From an uncultured Aeriscardovia sp. (lineage in GTDB: Bacteria; Actinomycetota; Actinomycetes; Actinomycetales; Bifidobacteriaceae), in NCBI GenBank assembly GCA_903789525.1, contig CAIFER010000001.1, positions 372,001-436,000 of the forward strand: 64,000 nucleotides of DNA, in the 5' to 3' direction. Below are positions 52,698 through 60,318 of the stretch, in pieces. The notes below the pieces were generated by a model. It ran no database searches, had not been told where the DNA came from, and was given only the letters and a program-made list of their open reading frames with translations. Position numbers and translations under genes: made by a program. The stretch's first letter is position 1. Each line of letters opens with the position of its first letter.

Positions 52698-53886
52698 TGA
52701 GCCTTTTCCTCCAAACGAAGTACACGATGAGTGCCAGAGGGATGATGATCAGTTGAACGAGGTAGAAGTCGCGAATTGGAAGAAGTTCATCGATCACGCC
52801 ACCGAGCATTGGTCCGAACGACATCGCAATATCCAAGCCCAAATAGAATGTAGCGCTAGCCAATCCCTGCTCATTGATCGGAGCTAGGAGCATTGCTGTC
52901 GCCTGCAGAACCGAGTAAATAAGCCCATATCCACTCGCCATCGTTGCTGCAGCCAACGCCATCATCCAGTTGTTGGTCATAAAGGTAAGGAATATCAGAT
53001 TCAGCGCCGAACTGATCAGACTGACCCAAAACCACGTGCCGAAGGGAAGAGTGTCAAAGTAGCGTCTCAGCGAGATTCGCATGATGAGCAAGAGAATCGC
53101 ATAAATAAAGAAGTATGCGCCAATGGCAACGCTGAAATTGCGTTGTTCTGTGTAGGTGACGATATCGGCTTGAGTGATGAAGTAAGGAAATGCAAAGAGC
53201 GCGGTGAGAAGAAGGACAGGGAAAGCTTGCGGCTGAATGAGACGAAAATGATGCTGACGGTTCTTTTGTTGTGAGGTAGTGGTGTGTGACGGCGAACGTG
53301 ACTGTGTTGTTGCGCTACGCTGGTGGACGAATTGGATGCAGACGATCGTGGCAACTGCGGAAATAGCAGGGATAATGATCGCGTGCCGATATCCCAGACG
53401 GTGATAGACATTGATGGAAATCGCCGGTGCAATCGCCATCGCCAGAGCATTCATTAGCCCATAAAATGCCATCGCTTCGCCGACGTGCTCGCGAGGAACG
53501 AGAGCAGCAAGCCACGTCGTCATACATACTGTATCGAGAACGTAACCAAGGCCATTGATGAGGCGGAAGAGTAGGAGAAGCTGAGCGTTTGGGGTAAAAA
53601 CGTAGCCAAGAATGCCGACAGCGATGAGAGTTCCGCCAATCAAAGAGAGTGCGTAATAGGAAAATCGGTCGGTCAAATGTCCTGCGCCCGGACGTAAAAA
53701 CATGGCTACCAAGCTCATCGTTCCCACGATTATGCCGGCAAATGTGGCCGTTGCACCGAGATTTTTCGCATATCCGTTGATCAGAGGATTGACGAACATC
53801 GTGCTGAACATGAAGAAGAAGGAAGCTGCCATCACAAATTTGACATCATGTGTGTAAATCGAAGTGACGGATTTCTGATGGCTCAT
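52675..53886 (-). CDS. Major facilitator superfamily transporter
   Basis: A 12-helix membrane transporter of about 403 residues. MFS motif A is seen between helices 2 and 3 (GAGHLTDRFSYYALSLIGG). Helix signals such as LALIVYFVWRKRL run to the end. Substrate unknown; the size and sequence fit a drug- or sugar-type MFS exporter. ATG 53886 is preferred because AGGAGG lies 5 bases before it; ATG 53889 would be only 2 away. A single-gene promoter region of 230 bases separates it from the divergent fibro-slime gene. Confidence 0.9.
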   Translation of the reverse strand: MSHQKSVTSIYTHDVKFVMAASFFFMFSTMFVNPLINGYAKNLGATATFAGIIVGTMSLVAMFLRPGAGHLTDRFSYYALSLIGGTLIAVGILGYVFTPNAQLLLLFRLINGLGYVLDTVCMTTWLAALVPREHVGEAMAFYGLMNALAMAIAPAISINVYHRLGYRHAIIIPAISAVATIVCIQFVHQRSATTQSRSPSHTTTSQQKNRQHHFRLIQPQAFPVLLLTALFAFPYFITQADIVTYTEQRNFSVAIGAYFFIYAILLLIMRISLRRYFDTLPFGTWFWVSLISSALNLIFLTFMTNNWMMALAAATMASGYGLIYSVLQATAMLLAPINEQGLASATFYLGLDIAMSFGPMLGGVIDELLPIRDFYLVQLIIIPLALIVYFVWRKRLNGAITQH

Positions 53887-54116
53887 CATTTCCTCCTGCC
53901 GTCGGGAACAGGTACATCTCTGTAGTACTAGTTATCCACCGACATTCATCATCCTCAAAGCCCTATATCACGGGATTCTCGCTTTCCCCTCCTTCAATCC
54001 GTTCACATTTTTTGATCAAGACCAATCTCGTGGCAATTCATGTGACGATACGGGTACAGCCATTTCGTCATTGAGTGGCTCGCCACATGAATCTGATCAT
54101 TCGTAGGAGGAGAGAA

Positions 54117-57100
54117 ATGAGAAGATCACAATGGATATCAAAAATTCGAGGGGTGTGCGGTCTCCTTGCGGCTTCAGCACTCCTTCTTGGAGCGGGAACA
54201 GCATGTGCTTTTGGCTCGATGACTCCACAACGAGCACCGGTACATAATCTGAAGGCTGCTTCCCCATCGACTTTTTCAACTTCTGCGCGTCCGCCTGATG
54301 CCGGACCAGATGGAGCACGTGTCTCGCTGTTTGATTACACCGTGACGGGCACTCAGCGTGCTCGTGATGACGGCTCATGGAAGCCGTCAAATTACACGCA
54401 GTTAGGGCAGGCAAATATCGGATACGACAATCCAGACCGTAACGATAATGCATACTTCAACCACAAACCGGAATGGTTTGAGGCAGGAATTAATGGAGGC
54501 GGTTGCAAAGAGCAAAAATGCCAGGCTGATCCGTCCACCATGAGCGGCGGACATTTGCTCAAGTTCTTTCATATGGGCGAGCAAGACAGCCATTCGACGC
54601 GCAATATCGCTGATGACAGTAAGGTGAGCAATCCTCTCTATCACTATCTCTGGAGTCGTAACAACGCTACTAACCCTGACCCATCTGGTTCCAAGCACTT
54701 AGGGCATCCAAATGACAAAGAATTCGAAACAATCGGTTACAACAACGTTCAGCCGAAGCTCTCTGGCGCTGGTGTGCCAGTTGTGATTGATCCGGATCAT
54801 CCTCAATACTCTGAATCACTGGTGTATCTGTTCGATCCTTCTTGGTCGTGGACACCGGGGCGTACGTGGCAGAAGACCAATCTCAAGGCGAATTTGCTCA
54901 CTCAAGGTTCGGATGGGTACTGGTCGTATGATTCCAACGAACAGTGGGCACAGTATGACAACGGGGACGGGTTCAAACTCACCACTAATCCAGGTAACCC
55001 GCATCAGGCAGCAAATGGCAAATATTTCGCACCATTCGACGCTCTTGGCACACGTGAAGCGGATATTGACCACTATTTTGGTATGCGACTCGACCAACCG
55101 TTCCGTGTCAATAAAGATGGCCTCTCCAACGACGGTAAGCCGATTCGATTTGACTTTTCCGGTGACGACGACGTGTGGGTCGCCATCGATGGTGTGATTG
55201 TCTTAAATATGAGTGGCCAGTTGATGTACCACCAAGGCAGCATCAATATCACAGACGGAACTATCGAATCTTCGGACAATAACCGTCAAACAGTCCTCAA
55301 TCGTGTCTCGACCACATTTGCTCAGCGTCAAAAGGCTGCTGGCATCACCAAAGGCGTATCCGTGCGCGGTGGCCTCACAGCAGGAATGCATACTTTGTCT
55401 TTGTTCTACTTGGAGCGCGGTAACGGAGGTTCAAATCTCTCAATTCGCTATAACTTGCCGACTCCTCGCAGCGTTCGACATGGATATCGACTTTCTGTTT
55501 CCACGCAAGCTCACGGACCGAAATCTCTGACTGCTGGATCACAAGAGCCGGTCACAGATACGATTTCGTCAACATTTGCTAGCGGCTATCACGAACAAGA
55601 GAATCTTCGAGCAACAGCGACACTCCACTGGGATGGCTCCCCTACTGCACAAGTGAGTAAGAATGTTTCTCTCCAGGCAGGCTCAGTAAAGGATTCTCCG
55701 CACTTTACGCCGCAAGATTTCGGATGGAAAGAATGGAAAGCTGGCCGGTATTGGTTTGATACCCATATTGAAAAGCAATCTCATCTCACAGAAGCAGTCG
55801 ATACTCCAGATCATGAACCGTCGGAATCATGGGTTCTCTCGCCTCAGCCTGTCGCACAACCTGTTCCAATCAAACCGAACAAAACATGGGCAATGAATTC
55901 GAAGTCAGATGGAACAGGCTCGTGGAAAACTCATACCGATCCAACGTGGACAAATCACGTTGATGCAGATCACGGCAGTTTCCGCGATTTGGACCCTCTC
56001 GCCGCTGTCGTCAATGGGGTTATCCCTGCACATGTGAAAAAAGCTCCGAAGTTTGAGCTGACTGACAGCTGGGATGAAGCATCTTATGTGTGGCAGCCAG
56101 ATGAAATATCGTCTGTGAAAGTGTATGCCGTCGACATCCCTCATACTGCAAGCAGTTCCCAACAATCAGAACACACGGTTCTTACTCCCACGGTTGATTC
56201 TGTGCAGTCACGTGGGACTGATGTAACGGATCAATTCCGTATTACTCTCGACGGAGTTCGTCACCGAATCACCGCGTCATTGAGATCTGAGGCTGCAAGC
56301 CACTATACACAACTCTCGCGTGACCGGCAGATCACTCTACTGATACCTGGGCACATTCGCCTTGCACAAGGACGTGGTATATCCCAAGTGCGTCGTGATT
56401 ACCCTCATCAGACGAAGCCCCAAATTTGTTCATGGCCGGGATCTGAATCTTCTGGAGGTCAGCATTCCTTCATCAATAAGGCCTCACAGACAATGAATGG
56501 AAAGAGTAGTGATACAAATCGCCCGGATATTTGTGTCATTGCACCACTCGTCCACAAATCTGTCCAATCTGATGGATCACAGGGTGGGAGCGTTCGCGAT
56601 ATTAATGGGAAAAGCGTTTTACCAGGTCAGAAAGTTCACTACACATTGACGGCTGACGATATAATCTCCCACCGCGCTGAGGGGTATGCCACTTCGCAGA
56701 TTAAATTTGTCGACGCCTACGATCCGCACGTTACCGTGGAGGCATCAAGCATTCGAGTCATGAGCGGTGGCCACCTCCTACAACGGTCGGATTACACGGT
56801 GTCTCACACTCCGCAAACGCATCAGCTCAGTGTTTCAATCAAGCCGTCTGCGATCCAATCCTCTGATCACACTGATCAATTGCTGACAGTCTCTTTCGAT
56901 GCTCACGTATCACAAGGTATTGCTGCTCTCACCACTATTCGTAATGCGTTCGATTACATTGTCAACCATTCGCAGATACCCTCAAATGAGGTGTCGAATC
57001 GTTATGAACCACCAGCTCCAACAAAACAGGTGACGAGAACAGGTCACCCGAATCAATCCATTGATGGGAAAACCATCAGAAACGGGGAAAGTTTCGATTA

Positions 57101-58244
57101 TGTTCTTTATCTTGATGCTTCTCCATTCTCTGCTTCCGGCTCAAACTCTGTATCTGCCTATCCTCTTCGCCGAATTGGGATTGTTGATCGGATCGATCAA
57201 CGGCTGAAAATTGCGAAGGGATCACTGCGCATTCATGATGAGAATGGAAATGATGTAACCTCTCGCTTCACCATTTCAACAGCAGACGGAGTCGTTCGTG
57301 TTTTTGCCTCGACAGCAGATATGGGAAAGTATGCGGACTTATCAGTGTATCAGCGTGAATCAGCTGTACGACTTTCTTCTCAAGTCGACCAATCTGTTTT
57401 AGGACACCGGTATGCAATTACTATTCCAGTGACATTGAACTGCAGCACATCTCAGACTTCCAATCTGACGAATAGTGCCGAGCAGATCGTTGATGACCAG
57501 CAATATGAAACAAATCGCGTGTCGAATAAAGTTTATTCTTCTCGACCACATAAATCTGTTCTCACTGCAATTGACGGAAAGGATGTGAACAGTTCACGGA
57601 TAGAGCAAGGCACGACTTTTGTCTATCGACTTGACTCAAGCACTCTCCCGTCGAATCGCGCTTATTCACAAGTATCAGATTGGACAATCACCGACGAGAT
57701 TCCTCGTGAGGATCAATTCACTGGAGTCTGGGAAATTAAAGCTCTCAGCACGATGGAAATCAACGGAAAAACTATTCATCAAGGACAGACGATCGCTCAT
57801 AGTGTTGAGCAAGAAGGCCGCGAATCGCAGGATGGAGTGAATTCGTCGCTTCTGGGGAATTCATCTCTTTTTACCGTGCATCAAGACCATTCCGGAGTGC
57901 TGACAATTAGTGCAACTGCACAAGCGCTGTCTGCATTTTCTCAGCAAAATGAGCAACCAATTAGATGGACTGCCTACATTCACTGCACACGTACAAAACC
58001 GTCCGAACACGTAGCAAATCACTTCAGCGAATCCACAAACGGACTCACACGTGATTCCAATACTGTGTGGACATCAACCCCGCAGTTGCGTAACCAGATG
58101 TTGCCAATGACGGGCGGCGCAATGCCTCTAACTCCTTTGTTTGCAATTATGTGTCTGATTGGAGGAGGAGCTCTTGCAATAGCTGCGTTTCGGATACAGA
58201 TCTATGAACATGACGAGCAGCAGGAAATGAGTAGTAAAAGATGA
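54117..58244 (+). CDS. Large LPXTG surface protein with fibro-slime domain
   Basis: A 1375-residue cell-wall protein. A signal peptide (GVCGLLAASALLLGAGTACA) is followed by a fibro-slime/PA14-like lectin domain (about residues 195-455) with the hallmark SGDDDVWVAIDG and the end GMHTLSLFYLERGNGGSN. Then come several isopeptide-forming beta-type repeats (about 690-1300), and LPMTG at 1329 with a hydrophobic helix and basic tail, the sorting signal for a sortase. The sorting enzyme need not be the class C sortase at 44708; a housekeeping sortase is more likely. TAGGAGG lies 6 bases before ATG 54117. Probably an adhesin for host or food glycans; ligand unknown. Confidence 0.88.
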   Translation: MRRSQWISKIRGVCGLLAASALLLGAGTACAFGSMTPQRAPVHNLKAASPSTFSTSARPPDAGPDGARVSLFDYTVTGTQRARDDGSWKPSNYTQLGQANIGYDNPDRNDNAYFNHKPEWFEAGINGGGCKEQKCQADPSTMSGGHLLKFFHMGEQDSHSTRNIADDSKVSNPLYHYLWSRNNATNPDPSGSKHLGHPNDKEFETIGYNNVQPKLSGAGVPVVIDPDHPQYSESLVYLFDPSWSWTPGRTWQKTNLKANLLTQGSDGYWSYDSNEQWAQYDNGDGFKLTTNPGNPHQAANGKYFAPFDALGTREADIDHYFGMRLDQPFRVNKDGLSNDGKPIRFDFSGDDDVWVAIDGVIVLNMSGQLMYHQGSINITDGTIESSDNNRQTVLNRVSTTFAQRQKAAGITKGVSVRGGLTAGMHTLSLFYLERGNGGSNLSIRYNLPTPRSVRHGYRLSVSTQAHGPKSLTAGSQEPVTDTISSTFASGYHEQENLRATATLHWDGSPTAQVSKNVSLQAGSVKDSPHFTPQDFGWKEWKAGRYWFDTHIEKQSHLTEAVDTPDHEPSESWVLSPQPVAQPVPIKPNKTWAMNSKSDGTGSWKTHTDPTWTNHVDADHGSFRDLDPLAAVVNGVIPAHVKKAPKFELTDSWDEASYVWQPDEISSVKVYAVDIPHTASSSQQSEHTVLTPTVDSVQSRGTDVTDQFRITLDGVRHRITASLRSEAASHYTQLSRDRQITLLIPGHIRLAQGRGISQVRRDYPHQTKPQICSWPGSESSGGQHSFINKASQTMNGKSSDTNRPDICVIAPLVHKSVQSDGSQGGSVRDINGKSVLPGQKVHYTLTADDIISHRAEGYATSQIKFVDAYDPHVTVEASSIRVMSGGHLLQRSDYTVSHTPQTHQLSVSIKPSAIQSSDHTDQLLTVSFDAHVSQGIAALTTIRNAFDYIVNHSQIPSNEVSNRYEPPAPTKQVTRTGHPNQSIDGKTIRNGESFDYVLYLDASPFSASGSNSVSAYPLRRIGIVDRIDQRLKIAKGSLRIHDENGNDVTSRFTISTADGVVRVFASTADMGKYADLSVYQRESAVRLSSQVDQSVLGHRYAITIPVTLNCSTSQTSNLTNSAEQIVDDQQYETNRVSNKVYSSRPHKSVLTAIDGKDVNSSRIEQGTTFVYRLDSSTLPSNRAYSQVSDWTITDEIPREDQFTGVWEIKALSTMEINGKTIHQGQTIAHSVEQEGRESQDGVNSSLLGNSSLFTVHQDHSGVLTISATAQALSAFSQQNEQPIRWTAYIHCTRTKPSEHVANHFSESTNGLTRDSNTVWTSTPQLRNQMLPMTGGAMPLTPLFAIMCLIGGGALAIAAFRIQIYEHDEQQEMSSKR

Positions 58245-58355
58245 GTAGCAAGGATCGAGTAATCCGAACATTTGCTAGGCGATGAAGAAAGCGCGCGAGT
58301 ACCTCACTAATCAGTATCACAAGAATAAGAGTGGGATGCTTTGCGCGAGAAAAAG

Positions 58356-58397
58356 GAGGGGGCAACGGGATTTCACCTTCCCGCTCCCCCTCTTATT
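58356..58397 (+). terminator. Terminator after the fibro-slime gene
   Basis: GAGGGGG pairs with CCCCCTC and inner CGGGA with TCCCG, giving an interrupted GC-rich hairpin followed by TTATTT. Confidence 0.82.
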
Positions 58398-58460
58398 TCT
58401 GTTTTCTTTTCCAGAAGATTACCTGTTTGAGGCAGTTTCACGATATACTGAGATACGTTT

Positions 58461-58534
58461 CGGGCCATAGCGCAGCTTGGTAGCGCACTCGCTTAGGGTG
58501 CGAGATGTCACCGGTTCAAATCCGGTTGGCCCGA
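58461..58534 (+). tRNA. tRNA-Pro with AGG anticodon
   Basis: A 74-base cloverleaf. Acceptor CGGGCCA pairs with TGGCCCG, discriminator A. The anticodon stem CTCGC/GCGAG holds the loop TTAGGGT, so the anticodon is AGG (A34). C1-G72 and G37 are features of proline tRNAs. CCA is not encoded. In most bacteria CCN codons are read by GGG, TGG or CGG tRNAs, so A34 stands out. Confidence 0.9.
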
Positions 58535-58757
58535 CGGTTTTCCCGTTATTCCAGTGATTTTTCGTTAGCTGGAATGATGGGATTTCTTTTCCGATAGCAA
58601 TGAGATGGCAATTACTGCCATCAACTTCATAAATTCTGATGGCTCTGGAACGGTTGATCACGATGAGCATAACGACACTATCAGAACCATGCGTGTGACA
58701 TGCTACTTAGTCTGGCGTTCTTCTTAGTTTGGCATGTTCCTTAGTTGGATATTTTTA

Positions 58758-59351
58758 TTATTTGACATATTCGAATCTCACATGCTGTCCTTGTGCAGCA
58801 AGTGTCAGTGCAATAGCAAGAGCTTGCTGATTAAATCCGATTGCATCATCAGTACTTGCAGGGGAATTGTCATGTCGGTAGTGAATGATGATTCGCCGAC
58901 ATTGAGTAGAAGCACTGCTCGCATCAGTTGACTTGTTTACTTGTGATGCGTCGTGATTACGGTTCACCGCACGGGATGAACGGCCTGTCATCTTACCGAG
59001 AATGTCAGAGATCGTCATCATCAATGGATCTCGATCATAAGACAGACGATATCGCGGTGTCGCTGTGTTCACGTGAGGAGAAGTACTCTGCTGTTTCCTT
59101 CTTATCTCGTCATAATCAAGTGAAGCAAGATGAGTTTCCAAGTGATTCTTAATCTGATTAACTTGCTGTACCCGCATCATTTCAAGGAATTTCCACGCGC
59201 GAGCTGACGGATGATACCTACGGGCACTGGGGCTCGGATTTTCCCAGTATTGGAGCGTGGCAATATTCTTATTGAGATATTTAGCGAGGTCAGCTGTACT
59301 CAGGCCAATGAGCTCACGCATTGCCTGCCAATCTGCCTTCGTCCGAATCAT
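58758..59351 (-). CDS. HTH-domain hypothetical protein
   Basis: A 197-residue protein with an N-terminal HTH of the XRE/Cro type: MIRTKADWQAMRELIGLSTADLAKYLNKNIATLQYWEN. The middle is Ser/Asn-rich and likely disordered, and the C-terminal 45 residues (RRIIIHYRHDNS; QALAIALTLAAQGQHVRFEYV) form a small alpha/beta unit. It is not a phage repressor that I can name. It sits 224 bases past tRNA-Pro, convergent with it, but no integrase is nearby. No clear ribosome-binding site before the ATG. Confidence 0.65.
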   Translation of the reverse strand: MIRTKADWQAMRELIGLSTADLAKYLNKNIATLQYWENPSPSARRYHPSARAWKFLEMMRVQQVNQIKNHLETHLASLDYDEIRRKQQSTSPHVNTATPRYRLSYDRDPLMMTISDILGKMTGRSSRAVNRNHDASQVNKSTDASSASTQCRRIIIHYRHDNSPASTDDAIGFNQQALAIALTLAAQGQHVRFEYVK

Positions 59352-59690
59352 GTCATCTAAGTTAACAAAAAATTGTGGGAAAAGTCTAAAAGAAACGGTG
59401 AAAAGACGCCATTTACCGTATTATTCGCTAATAGATGATTATTTACAGGTGTTTAAATTGCCTTTTCTACTGCCTGAGATATTCAGCCCAGAACTATCAG
59501 TGTGAGTATTTTCTGTTCATAATCGTATAAGCGAAAACAAAAGAATAAGGAAAAAGAGAAATAAATAAAAGAATAAAGAAAAGGCTCTCTTGTGCATGTT
59601 TCGTACGCACAGGAAAGCCTCTCAGTTTGCATCAGCATCAGACTTGTTCAAGACGAATGCCGATGATTGAATTATTCTCGCTGCTCACTA
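59352..59690. other. Intergenic region, AT-rich
   Basis: 339 bases between the HTH gene and the next minus-strand gene. The right part contains the terminator of that gene. The left part is AT-rich with A-tracts and no clear gene; it must hold the HTH promoter. Confidence 0.6.
59570..59620 (-). terminator. Terminator after the 148-residue hypothetical gene
   Basis: On the minus strand an imperfect stem (AGGCT...TGTGC with GCACA...AGCCT) is followed by TTTTCTTTATTC. It lies 71 bases beyond the stop. Confidence 0.65.
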
Positions 59691-60137
59691 CTAGCCGCGA
59701 TGGAACAGATTCTTGAAGAATCCACTGATCCCAGACGACTTGTGTGATTCATTGTTCGATCCATTTTGATCAGCCGATTGAGCTGCGCTCTGACCAGCCT
59801 CATTTTCCTCATTTTGTGGTCGAGGATGAGTAGGAACTCCCGGCTTGGAATCGGGCAGATCACCAGAAATACGCACACCATTCAAGCAAAATGGATTCAC
59901 CGCAACAGTGACAGGGATTCCAGCTTCGTCTGAAACATACTGAGCAACGACATCAGGAACTGGCTTACCTTCCCATTGACCGTCAAGGAAGCGCCGTCCA
60001 TATTGTGGCCGCGAAAAAGTGATCGTCAATTTTCCGTCAATAAAACTCGTTGACGGGGCGATTCCATCAATGACGTACCCAGACAGCTTAATCGGCATAT
60101 GCGCTTTTGCCTGTCTCCACACAGCCAATGGATTCAT
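59691..60137 (-). CDS. Hypothetical protein, perhaps related to the DnaX C-terminal domain
   Basis: A 148-residue soluble protein. The N-terminal 90 residues (WRQAKAHMPIKLSGYVIDG, then FIDGKLTITFSRPQYGRRFL, then VSDEAGIPVTVAVNP) have the helix-strand-strand-strand-helix-strand look of the C-terminal region of actinobacterial DNA polymerase III gamma/tau subunits. This is a low-confidence resemblance. A Gln/Ser/Asn-rich tail with SGISGFFKNLFHRG at its end, possibly amphipathic, follows. GGAGG lies 5 bases before ATG 60137; the ATG at 60149 has no such site. Separate from cmk-der by 170 bases downstream of it on the same strand. Confidence 0.6.
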   Translation of the reverse strand: MNPLAVWRQAKAHMPIKLSGYVIDGIAPSTSFIDGKLTITFSRPQYGRRFLDGQWEGKPVPDVVAQYVSDEAGIPVTVAVNPFCLNGVRISGDLPDSKPGVPTHPRPQNEENEAGQSAAQSADQNGSNNESHKSSGISGFFKNLFHRG

Positions 60138-60318
60138 TGCATCCTCCATTCTCTTCTCTCTTTACCGAAATTGTGATAAACGACTATATTTCTCGCTCTA
60201 TGCGTTGGTATTAGTTGGTATTTTCTAGATTACAGATCTGTGCATACCTGCTACACACATCGATGATGGAGATCACTGACGGTCTCTTCAGCAGGATTCA
60301 CAGTAATTCAGAACGCAT

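Noticed and set aside
54037-54095. Inverted repeat ATTCATGTG / CACATGAAT before the fibro-slime gene
   Set aside because: Only 9-bp arms with a spacer of about 40 bases; too likely by chance to annotate as a regulatory structure.
58461-59700. A prophage or integrated element at tRNA-Pro
   Set aside because: Only a HTH gene is there; no integrase, no phage genes and no repeat of the tRNA 3' end was seen.
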